DNA from: Platanthera guangdongensis
Lineage: Eukaryota; Streptophyta; Magnoliopsida; Asparagales; Orchidaceae
Assembly: GCA_039583875.1 (NCBI GenBank)
Contig: CM077155.1
Coordinates: 7,862,043 to 7,926,042 of the forward strand
Direction of reading: 5' to 3'
DNA: 64,000 nucleotides
The translations under genes were made by a program, and so were the position numbers. Of this stretch, positions 54,884 through 64,000 are shown piece after piece (positions within the stretch are counted from its first letter, which is position 1; every line of letters begins with the position of its first letter). Below the pieces are notes generated by a model, which worked only from the letters and a program-made list of their open reading frames with translations, was not told where the DNA came from and did no database searches.

Positions 54884-56270
54884 TGAAAGTGCAGCTAGAT
54901 CTGATATACTCTAGAGGGGGGGGGGGGGGTGAATAGAGTATATGGTGCTTGAAACCTTTTACAACAATTATTGTAATCTGAGTGAACAGGGAAGCAATTA
55001 TTAAATCTAATTACAAAAAACCTACAACATAAATTAATCACAGATCTAAACTAATCACAAAATAATCACAGAACAATCACAGCCAGAAATAAAAGATAAA
55101 GACAAGCAATCCAGATGACATGAGGAGCTATAGTGGTTCCCCTAAACTTGGGTACATCCACTCTTCTACCATCCTAGGTAGGGATCCACTGCAGGATGAG
55201 TTGATTAGGTGTCCTGGGCACCAATGAGTTTTGATAAGGTGCTCAAAAACCAAATCAGATTTTTTTGATCAGGTGTCTTGCCACCAATGAGCTTTTGACA
55301 AGGTGCTCAAAAACCAAACTCAAACTTTTGAAGGGAGTTTGAGAAACCCTTTATAGAGATGGGGATGAGAGATTTATGGAAGTCTTCTCTTTCTCAAGCA
55401 GCTGAGAAGACTATGTGGATTTGATGGTGTCAAAGCTCCCCCTGAGTCCTTGAGATGTTCAGGAAAAGAAGCTTTGCTGTAGGGTGATAGGCCTTCAGAA
55501 GTTGATCTCCAGTAAATGATGATTTCTGCAACAGCTGAAATGTTAGGTGTCTGGAGTCTTGAAAGATGTTGGCCTTGAACACTTGAGACAAGAGAGATCA
55601 GAAGATTTCAGAAAGTTTGATCTCCTTGGATGTGTATTCTTGAGAGAATTCTTTGGGACAGGGAATATTTTTTTTGTCTGTGTTCTGAGTGTTGAATCAA
55701 GAGATTCAAAAAATCTTGTCTTTTATTCTCTGTTACTGAATAGAAAAACATCCTCTGTCAAGAATAGCGTTGGCCTGCATTAATTGCATTCTTAATTGCA
55801 AATGTCTTCTGGACGAAAGTCCAAAGAAAACATTCCTTGATAATCCCTTGAAACTTGGTCCAGAATAAATGAAAACGGCTAGAAATTCTTCTGAATTAAT
55901 TGCTGAATAACTCCTTAACTGATCTGAATTTGAATCTTGAAAAATCCTTTAACTCATCAGAAAACGTCGAACTGAGCTCTGCTATCGTCGAACTGAGCTC
56001 AGCGATATGGACTTATACAACAACAAAAATATCGTCGATCTGAGCTCAAAGATCGTCGAACTGAGCTCAGAGATAGAGATCCAATACTGAGTCAAGATCG
56101 TCGAACTGAGCTCACAGATCGTCGAGTGGAGTTCGACGATTTGTGGAAGTTGAGCTCAGCGATCGTCGAATGGAGTTCGACGATCTGTCGAAGTTGAGCT
56201 AGATGATCGTCGATTGGAGTTCGACGAATCGTCGTGCTGAGCTCGACGATATGACTTAGTCTCAAACTGA
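54884..56270 (-). repeat. 5' LTR of element X (outer edge approximate)
   Basis: The inner end is firm (TGAAAGTGCAGC on plus, next to the primer site). A CTCTAGAGGGGGG...TGAATAGAG motif lies at 54910-54941, with a G run of about 15, and two ACCAATGAG.TTTTGA.AAGGTGCTCAAAAACCAAA repeats at 55221-55310. Near the outer end is palindrome cluster X3. Without the other LTR the boundary at about 56270 is inferred from where element Y coding begins. Confidence 0.6.
55965..56258. repeat. Palindrome cluster X3, TCGTCGAACTGAGCTCAGCGA type
   Basis: About ten units combining ATCGTCGAACTGAGCTCAG or GATCGTCGA.TGGAGTTCGAC with spacers. It sits at the start of the LTR on the minus strand. Confidence 0.9.
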
Positions 56271-56332
56271 AAAATTCTTGGTCTTTAGGGCAGCTTTCAA
56301 ACCTAGGCTTCTAACCCTTAGACTCAATTCTA

Positions 56333-59300
56333 GTTGACCTTTAGATCTATACAGGAGGTCAAAAACTGGTTTCCTAAAGACATAGTGATCCTGACCCAAA
56401 TTAGTAATAGGGTGTTCCAACACAGTGTCAAGGAGAATAACAGTCTGCCTGTTAGAAGAGCTGCAAGTAGATTAGTTAAGTTTCAGACTAACCTGAACCA
56501 AAGACCCAAAAGTTATTTGGGTTCTAAGGTTAAGTAAACTTTGTTGCAGGTGAGTCCAAGTTGTCATGCCCTTATATGGTACTTGGACAGTGGATGTTCC
56601 AGGCACATGACTGGAACAAGGGGATTACTGAAGGACTACTCACCTATGCTGAATGGGCATAAAGTAATCTTTGGTGATTCTGAAAAGGGAGTCATCAAAG
56701 GTTTTGGTAACATTTCTAACCACTCAATTACAGTCACTCAAGTGGCCTATGTAAGGGGTTTGAAACATAACCTAATAAGCATAAGCCAGCTGAGTGATCT
56801 AGGATATGACATTTCATTTGTCAAGAATGGGTGTCATATCAAGAGGTCAAGTGATCAAAAAGTCATATTGACTGGATATAAAAAAAGAAATGTGTATTGC
56901 CAAGATTTTGTATGTGAGAATAAGAATTCTCCTATCTGTCTTATGGCTGGTGAGAAAGTCTCTCATTGTGTCAAATGGCACAAGAGACTAGCTCATCTTA
57001 ACTACAAGACAATTGACCAACTTTTTAATAAAGAGTTAGCGAGGAATGGTCCTCAAGTTAAGTGTTATAAGGATGGAATATGTTTAGCTTGTCAAAAAGG
57101 CAAGCAGACTAGATTCTCCTTTCATAGCTTTGAAACCAAGGATTCAGTGAGGTGCTTGTATCTCTTGCATATGGATTTATTTGGTCCTATGCCAGTTCAG
57201 AGACTAGGTAGGAAGGTCTACACTTTTGTGGTTGTATATGACTATTTTAGATTCTCATGGGTATTCTTTCTGAGACAGAAATCTGAAACCCCAAAGGTCT
57301 TCTACAATTTTGTCAAACAAATTCAGAATGAATTAGATAGTTCAGTAGTCAAAATTAGAAGTGACCATGGAATTGAATTCCAATCTGAGAGTATGACAAG
57401 GCTGTGTGAAGAATTTTGGATTCTTTAGGAATTCTCCTCACATAGAACACCTCAGCAAAATGGCATTGCTGAGAGAAAGAATAGGACATTGATTGAGGCT
57501 GGAAGAACACTATTGAGTGACACTACTCTCCCAGAATATTTCTGGGCTGAGGCAGTAAACACTGCATGTCATGTGCTCAATAGGGCTTCCATCAACAAAA
57601 GCCACAAAAAGGCACCCTATGAGGTTATGAAGGACAGAAAACCAAACTTATTCTATTTTAGGATCTTTGGTTGCAAATGTTATGTGCTTAACAATGGAAA
57701 ATCTCACCTAACTAAGTTTGCTGCCAAAACCCAAGATGAAATATTGTTGGGTACAACAACAATAGTAAGGCTTATAGGGTCTACAATTTGGCTACTCAAG
57801 TTATAGAAGAGTCAGTTCATGTCATCTTTGATGAAACTAGACTTATTAACAGTGAGTTGCCAAGTAGTTCTTGTAGCTCCACAGGTATATAGCAGAAGAT
57901 GGACCAGCTTACTATCAGAGAAGTTCTAACTACAAAGCAGGATGAGGAAAATGGTAGTTGCTGTCCAGGGGGAGTACAAGACACTCAAAATGCTGATGAA
58001 TACCATGAGATGCAGCATAATGAATAGATTGGAGAAGGTCAAACTACTGATAGATTACCTACAGCAGTTAGATAGTTGAAGGATCATCTTGCACACCAAT
58101 CATTGGTGATCCAAGACAAGGAGTACAAACAAGGAGCAGGAACTTGAACACAGTTCTTTGCTCTAGCTTCTTATCTCAAGTAGAACCCAAGAGATTTGAA
58201 GAAGCAATACAAGAGCCTCACAGGATTGATGATATGCAGGAGGAGTTAAATTAATTCAGAAGATGCAAGGTCTGTGATTTGGTTCCAAAACCAAAGGGCT
58301 ACAATGTCATAGGGACAAAGTGGATTTATAGAAACAAGCTTGATGAGAGTGGGATCATAGTGAAGAATAAGGCAAGACTAGTTGCCAAAGGATACAGATA
58401 GGAGGAGGGTATAGACTTTGATCAGACTTTTGCTCCAGTGGCTAGTTTGGAAGCTATCAGGCTTTTCCTAGCCTATGCAGCATATCAGGGCTTCAAAGTG
58501 TTCCAGATGGATGTTAAGTCTGCATTCTTAAATGGAGACTTAAAAGAGGAGGTCTATGTAGAGCAGCCCTCAGGTTTTGTTGATCCACTCAATCCTACTT
58601 ATGTCTATAGACTTAGGAAAGCTTTGTATGGGTTTAAAACAAGCTCCAAGGGCTTGGTATGAAACCCTGTCTAATTTCCTCATTGAGAACAAATTCTCAA
58701 GGGGAAAATAGATAAGATTCTATTCCTTAGGGAATTCAAAGGAAAGATCATCCTAATTCAAATATATGTTGATGACATAATATTTGGTTCTACAGAGAAT
58801 AACCTTTGTAGAAAGTTTGCAAAGCTTATGCAAGGGAAATTTAAAATGAGCAGTAAGAGAGAACTTAAGTTTTTCTTGGGTCTCCAAGTAAGACAGACTG
58901 ATGATGGCATGTCTATATCTCAGTCTAAGTTCACCGTGGAGTTAATTAAAAAGTATGGTATGGAGTCTTCCACTACCATGAGAACTCCAATGGGGACAAG
59001 TATATCTCTTAGCAAAGATGATACAGGGAAACCTGTAGATGAAACTTTGTATAGAGAAATAGTTGGCTCCCTCATATATCTGACTGCTAGTAGACCAGAT
59101 ATCATGTATGCTACATGTGTCTGTGCTAGGTACCAATCCTGCCCTAAAGAATCTCATCATACTGCTGTCAAAATAATTTTGAGATATCTTAAGGGCACCC
59201 CTAATCTAGGCCTTTGGTATCCTAGGAATAGAGATTTTCTACTAATTGGCTATTCAGATGCAGACTTTGCAGATTGCAAAGTAGATAGGAAAAGTACAAC

Positions 59301-59670
59301 AGACACCTGTCAATTCCTAGGAGGAAGATTGGTGTCTTGGAGCTGTAAGAAGCAGACCAGTGTGGCAATATCCAAAGCTGAGTCTGAGTATGTTGCTGCT
59401 GGAAGTTGTTGTGCACAACTATTGTGGATACAACAACAGTTGGAAGATTATGATATTCAGGTAAGTAGAACTCCATTATTATGTGATTCTACTAGTGCTA
59501 TTTCTATTGCTCGTAATCCTGTTCTCATAGTAGAACAAAGCATATAAAAATAAGATACCATTTTCTTAGAGATCATGTAGAGAAAGAAGATATCTCTTTA
59601 GAATTTGTTAGTACTGATCTTCAACTAGCTGACATGTTTACAAAGCCTTTATATGAAACTAATTCAATAA
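56333..59670 (+). pseudogene. Copia pol of element Y
   Basis: Protease with WYLDSGCSRHMTG near 56580; a pre-integrase segment with HNLISISQL; an integrase finger HKRLAHLN...CLACQKGK; a core with HMDLFGP, RSDHGIEF and PQQNGIAERKNR (D, D, E kept). RT: TKWIYRNKLDESG near 58320, [20 protein letters not shown] near 58505, YVDDIIFGS near 58767, FFLGLQVRQTDDG near 58875. RNase H: SDADFADCKVDRKST, AESEYVAAGSCC, LLCDSTSA. The frame is interrupted by TAG near 57427, 57893, 58025, 58072 and 58397 and TAA near 58251, and by a few frameshifts. Confidence 0.92.
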
Positions 59671-59732
59671 TTTCAAAATTGAATTAGGAATGTTGAATAT
59701 AAATTAGTTTGGCAAATTTGGCTAAGTAAAAT

Positions 59733-60150
59733 TGTGTCGACACAAGAAGTTGTCTGTGTCGACACATGATAGTTGGTGTTGACATTCCAGGAAAATGGTG
59801 TCGACACATCTAGAAAATTGGTGTCGACACTCCAGGAAACTGGAGTCGACACATCTAGAGAATCTGTGTCGACACTTCAGAGAAGTAGTGTCGATACATC
59901 CACAAGTGGTGTCGACACTTAGAGTAAACACAAAGATTTCGTCGAGCACAGATTCGTCGACCTCAGATCGTCGAACTCGACTAAATCAATTAGAATGATG
60001 TCGAGACATTAGAAATCTGTGTCGACACTTTTTAATAGTGTCGACACATTAAGAGAACTATGACGTGCTTTTCACCTTCATTATTTAGAAAGGTATAAAT
60101 AGGTCAACAACATAGTCTGTCGACACGCTCTCGAAACCCTATGTCGACAA
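59733..60150. repeat. Palindrome cluster Y1, GTGTCGACAC type
   Basis: About eight exact GTGTCGACAC decamers and six variants (GAGTCGACAC, GTGTCGATAC, TATGTCGACA) spaced about 20-40 bp apart. A short patch of the TCGTCGA type lies at 59937-59985. It is located between RNase H and the extra ORF. Confidence 0.92.
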
Positions 60151-60187
60151 CTTCTCTCTTCTAAATTCAAGATTTCTCTCAACCCTA

Positions 60188-63100
60188 ATGGAGTCAAAGC
60201 TAGAAGATAATGTTAACGAAGGCTATGAGTTGGTACGCCACGCCTTTGATAATGCATAACCCGAAATTAAAGCAGTAGTAACCCTAATTGATGAAAATGG
60301 GTTGGAATTTTTGGTATCTAAACCAACAAAGATTTGAAAGAAAGAAATACTAGATTTCTATGGTGCAGCTACTTTAGATTCTACTGGACTTAATAACAAA
60401 TCTACAGTTCAGGGAACTAAGATTAAACTTACTTTGAAGAGCTTAAGGAAAACTCTTCAACTCTCAAGATCACAAGAAGAAGAAGAAGTTACCTCATCAA
60501 AGACTAGGGAAGCACTTCAATGGTGTAGATTGGATCCCACCTTGAAGATTGGATCAGCAATGAATAGAAAAGGAATGAATCAGCAAGGAAAATTCCTTTC
60601 AGAAGTAGTGGGAAAAGTCATTCTCTGCAAGCCAGGGTGGCATGATAGGATTTCTGCCTATATGTTCAGCCTGATGACCAGAATTATCTACAGACTAAAC
60701 ACTGATTGGTCAGCAGTAGTTTTGAAAAGATTAAGAAAAGTATTAAAAAGCCAAATCTGGGAAGAATTATGAGTTTGTACTTGGATAGAACAATTCCTGA
60801 AGTAATGGAACAAACTGCTGGTTCAAAGATCAACCATATGAGAAGAATGGACATAAGGATTATCTCCAGATGGGATAGGGTCCTAACTAAGGATATGTCT
60901 GATGAAGAAAGGCAAGAGATTCCTGAAAAATCTCCTGCACATGTTATTGGAGATAGTGCTCAAGTGCAGGCAGAGCCTCATCTTGAGGAAGAGTTGTGGA
61001 AACCACCCGTCACCTCACATCTTCCCAAAACCCCGAGGTTATGGTAAGGGGGGACGGGGGTACATGAACACAAAGGATCGCCTGCTGCAGGCGATGTGGA
61101 ACTAACCCAACCACAAGACCGCAGGATATTCCGCCACAAGGGGGCCCACTGGGGTCAACACCCAGACCTGGAACGCGATGGGGAAAGCCCAAACATGCGG
61201 TCCCACACACACGTGTCCTGCTGACTAATATAATCTCAACACACCCCGCAGCAGGACAACCTGCCTCTGATACCATGTGGAAACCACCCGTCACCTCACA
61301 TCTTCCCAAAACCCCGAGGTTATGGTAAGGGGGGACGGGGTACATGAACACAAAGGATCGCCTGCTGCAGGCGATGTGGGACTAACCCCAACCACAGGAC
61401 CGCGGGGATATTCCGCCATAAGGGGGCCCACCGGGTCAACACCCAGACCTGGAACGCGATGGGGAAAGCCCAACATGCGGTCCCACACACACGTGTCCTG
61501 CTGGCTAATATAATCTCAACAAGAGTCAACTCACTTGGAAAGTGAAATATCTACCCAAACTATTCTTGAGGTAATTTAAGAGGTTGATCAATCAATTCTC
61601 ATTGATAAGGATGAAACACTAACTGAATCTTTGATTGATGTTGACCAGCCAACTCAACTAAACAGTCAAGCACAAGATGTTATCACAGAGGATACATCTG
61701 CTGCTGCTAATGCTCCAGAGATAAGAGTATCTCCAGTCCCAACTCAACAAGAGTTTACCCTTGAAGAGTTGTTCCCTGATATAGGGCAAACTGAATTTGA
61801 GGGGGAGAAAGAAGATTTTGAGGGAGAGAAAATAGATTTTGAGGGGTAGCAAGTTAACATTGAGGAGGAGCATGTAAGTACTATGAGGAAGGAGCAAGAG
61901 ACTCAGGGGGAGCAATCTAGGACTGAACAGGAATTGCCTCCTAGTCCTAAAGAAAGAGTTGATATTGCCAGTACCTCAGCTTCAGAAGATGAAGCAGAAA
62001 TTCAAGCCAAAAATAGGAAGCTAATGGTTTCCAAAAGGAGAAGCCAAAACTATAAGAGGGTATTACAAGCTGCTCCATAATCTGCCCCAGCTACTGATTA
62101 TAGTTCCTTGTTGATATCATTGCAAGTAAAGTTAGATGAACAAAGGATTGTCATGGAGAAATATATGGATGAGACTCATAAAGATCTGCAATTCTCCTTG
62201 GCTCAGGATATTAAATCTATAAGATTTGAAGTAAATCTGAATAAGAAGGAAATGACTGATTGTTTCCACAAGGGTGGTAATGTTGTTGTCTTTCTTGCAA
62301 AACAATAAGAAGGAATAAAGAATCAAGTTGATGATATGGCTGTTAAACAAGGCTATGTTCTAGAGAATCAACTTAGAATGAATGATAATCTGACAGAATC
62401 ACATAATATGATTGTTACAGAAATGAAGAATATTGCTACTGCCCAGAATGAAGCAAGGGCTACAGCCAAGGTAGATTTTGATAAGCAATTACAGGAAGGC
62501 CTGACTGCTGCACAAATAGCTATTGAGCAATCTCAAAAGACCATTTCTGCACAGCTCCTGAAGTTAAAGTCATTCTATAAAGATGATGTTAAATATCTTG
62601 ATGACCAAATCAGATTTCAGAAAGATAACCTCAGGGATCATATTGCTAGAGAAATCATAAAGGGGGAGAGAGTGTTAGTCAAAGCTGGCTCAGATCATGC
62701 TAAATGGATATCTAATAGCATCAGAGCCACACTTGGATATCCACCCCTCTGTGATGATGACAATTTAGCTGAGTCAGGTATACACCCTGCTTATTTTGGA
62801 GGTGATCAAGCTGAAGTTGCTCAGGTCATTTACCCTCCAACAGATTTTGAAATGATTCATCAAGAAGTACAGTCAATGTACAGTCCTCCAGAGGGTAATA
62901 AAAATGTTATCATTGAGAAAGTTGAAATGTCAGAAGCAGTTGTGAATAAGGAGCAAGAAGCTCAACTGTCATAGAAGAGATTCAAAGAACAGGCAGAGTT
63001 AAAGCCTGATTTCGAGCAGTGGAGTCCTACTTCTAGGAATATTATCTTGACTGCCTGGAAAGCTGTAAAGGACCAGACCCATGAAAGGGGCAAATGGTAT

Positions 63101-63400
63101 ACAGAGCAAGAATGACAAAAGCATGAAGCTAGACAAGAAGCTATTCTGTAATATAGAAGAAAGGAAAAGGCTGAGAAGCTACCTCCTAATGCTCAGGAGC
63201 CTAGCAAATATTTCCCTAAGACTTTTCATTATTTTGAAAGACAGAGAATAATGGCTGAAGAACAATAGAAGAAGGATCTGAAGGGAAAGAAGCCAGCTGA
63301 AGATACAGATGCTCCAGTATAAGCCAAGATCCAATCAGGCAAAGACATAGTCATCAAGGAGTCAGTCCAGCCTTAGGATAGATTTACTAGATTTTACAAC
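60188..63400 (+). pseudogene. Envelope-like/extra ORF of element Y, closed by many stops
   Basis: ATG at 60188, then a long coding-like region interrupted by TAA 60257, TGA 60335, a frameshift near 60740, the TRIM (60995-61521), and stops near 61575, 61847, 62078, 62306, 62972, 63113, 63148, 63267, 63319 and 63373. Order of parts: a FLSEVVGKVILCKPGWHD block shared with element X; an acidic Glu-rich middle (61630-61850, with EGEKEDFEGEK); a Lys/Glu tract; a long helical, coiled-coil-like region (62110-62700) with heptad-like spacing; a Tyr/Pro segment; and a basic tail. No convincing signal peptide or membrane helix is visible, so an envelope role is only positional. Confidence 0.75.
60995..61521 (-). 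mobile_element. Ultra-short TRIM/SMART-type LTR element, 527 bp
   Basis: LTRs 60995-61241 (247 bp) and 61276-61521 (246 bp), both starting TGTGGAAACC and ending AATCTCAACA, with only 34 bp between them (61242-61275). The spacer contains CTCTGATACCA next to the right LTR, the complement of the initiator Met-tRNA primer site (TGGTATCAGAG), and CCTGCTGCGGGGTG (minus strand) as purine tract next to the left LTR. It is therefore on the minus strand. Target duplication AGAGT at 60990-60994 and 61522-61526. LTRs differ at about seven sites plus five indels. Each LTR has a TCGCCTGC-T-GCAGGCGA hairpin. Confidence 0.95.
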
Positions 63401-63635
63401 TTTGTAAATTTTGGTGTTAAAAATCTATGTAAAATATTGCTAAAAAAACTTTTGAAAGTTGAAACAAAACATTGATTGATGCTCATTATGTTAACATTAT
63501 TATTCTGTGATGATATCTTATATATGTTTTGTTTAAAAGTTACCCTGTCATAAAATATTCTTATACATCATATTCTGTGTTTATTTTGAATGGTGTATAT
63601 CATTGACTAAGGGTTATGACTTCTCCAAATAGGGA

Positions 63636-64000
63636 GAGATTATTGGGTACACTGAAAAATGGGTACCAGATTTAAAAAAGCTTCACCTTACTCAATGATA
63701 TGCATCAAGGTATATTTTATGTTGTTTTGAGTTTATTTGTGCAGGTTAATTAAATGCAAGAATGCAGGAAAAATTTCTAAGTCCATATGTCGACACCAGA
63801 AGAAGCAGTGTCAACACTTATGAAGGATTATGTCAACACTGGAGAAAAGCTGTGTCAACACTTGGAGTTAATTGTGTCGACACTTGGAAAGGCTGTGTCG
63901 ACACCTGAAGAAACTGTGTCGACATACAGAGGTAGTGTCGACACACAGAGAAGCTTAGTCGACATCAACTGTGTCGACACACAGAAGTAGTGTCGACACA
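63636..64000 (+). repeat. Purine tract and probable 3' LTR start of element Y
   Basis: AATAGGGAGAGATTATTGGG resembles the polypurine tract plus LTR start of Copia elements, with the usual TG replaced by TA. What follows is AT-rich and then palindrome cluster Y2. The sequence ends at the window edge. Confidence 0.5.
63786..64000. repeat. Palindrome cluster Y2, GTGTCGACAC type
   Basis: About five exact GTGTCGACAC words and half a dozen variants (GTGTCAACAC-like) at ~20-25-bp spacing. The cluster runs off the window end. Confidence 0.92.

Larger units (their letters stand above)
48392..56270 (-). mobile_element. Sirevirus-like Copia element X (minus)
   Basis: Reading on the minus strand: 5' LTR (from about 56270 to 54884), initiator Met-tRNA primer site (54871-54882), gag (54767-53631), palindrome-rich linker, protease, integrase, RT, RNase H (to about 49700), a second palindrome cluster, and an extra ORF (49084-48567), then the gap. 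An ORF after pol, a long LTR with CTCTAGAGGGGGG-TGAATAGAG and clustered short palindromes are traits of plant Sireviruses. Frame breaks throughout make it inactive. The outer LTR edge is approximate. Confidence 0.8.
56333..64000 (+). mobile_element. Sirevirus-like Copia element Y (plus), 5'-truncated
   Basis: Starts abruptly in the gag-protease linker (56333), then protease, integrase, RT, RNase H (to about 59660), a palindrome cluster (59733-60150), an extra ORF (60188 to about 63400), a purine tract (AATAGGGAGAGA, about 63636-63647) and probable 3' LTR start. It continues past the window edge. Gag, primer site and 5' LTR are missing. It lies head to head with element X and shares its organisation, but its palindromes are mainly GTGTCGACAC. 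A TRIM is inserted in its extra ORF. Confidence 0.8.

Noticed and set aside
60434..61513. Small frames around the TRIM on both strands
   Set aside because: They are duplicated because they lie in the two LTRs, and simply reflect the extra ORF or LTR DNA.
49218..63990. Regularly spaced short repeats resembling a CRISPR array
   Set aside because: Units are themselves palindromic, degenerate, irregularly spaced and inside plant retrotransposons; no cas genes and no conserved repeat/unique spacer structure.

Overview
This is plant nuclear DNA from an angiosperm. The evidence is two copies of an ALA1-type P4-ATPase (aminophospholipid flippase) gene with GT-AG introns, plus plant-type mobile elements: Ty1/Copia and Ty3/Gypsy LTR retrotransposons primed by initiator Met-tRNA, an Au-like SINE, a Tourist-like MITE, Mutator-like and hAT-like non-autonomous elements, and a very small TRIM. 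The GC-rich first exons hint at a monocot, but that is weak evidence. No tRNA, rRNA, CRISPR or prokaryotic operon structure was seen. A 500-N assembly gap lies at 47892-48391.

Layout. 1-10.3 kb: a decayed Copia 3' end; a fold-back inverted-repeat element split by a very young, almost intact 7.4-kb Ty3/Gypsy chromovirus; a SINE with a 16-bp target duplication; another Copia relic. 10.4-20.4 kb: a Tourist-like MITE, minisatellites, two gag-only LTR elements on the minus strand and a 0.7-kb dispersed duplication. 20.7-24.2 kb: P4-ATPase copy 1 (minus), five clean exons but no final exon(s). 24.5-26.7 kb: MITE-like DNA and an AT-rich tandem duplication. 26.7-40.85 kb: the second AT-rich unit, split by a 1.6-kb Mutator-like element and then by a 12.3-kb LTR element. 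The latter hosts a 4.4-kb nested Copia and about 3.3 kb of foreign DNA in its 3' LTR. 41.8-46.0 kb: P4-ATPase copy 2 (minus), two exons only, frameshifted, with a hAT-like element and a SINE in its intron. 46.4-47.6 kb: a Copia 3' end. 48.4-64 kb: two related Sirevirus-like Copia elements arranged head to head (X minus, Y plus), each with an additional envelope-like ORF after pol. Y is interrupted by a 527-bp TRIM with only 34 bp between its LTRs.

How it fits together. The only host gene content is the pair of broken flippase genes. Everything else is a stack of transposons whose order can be read from target-site duplications. The least ordinary material is the Sirevirus-like pair. It carries family-specific short palindromes (a TCGTCGA...TCGACGA type and a GTGTCGACAC type) in clusters at fixed structural positions: the gag-protease linker, the pol-envelope spacer and the LTR start. 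One cluster is translated in frame as a DRRT-like repeat. The envelope-like ORF of Y is closed by about twelve stop codons, all of a kind a single C-to-T change can make.
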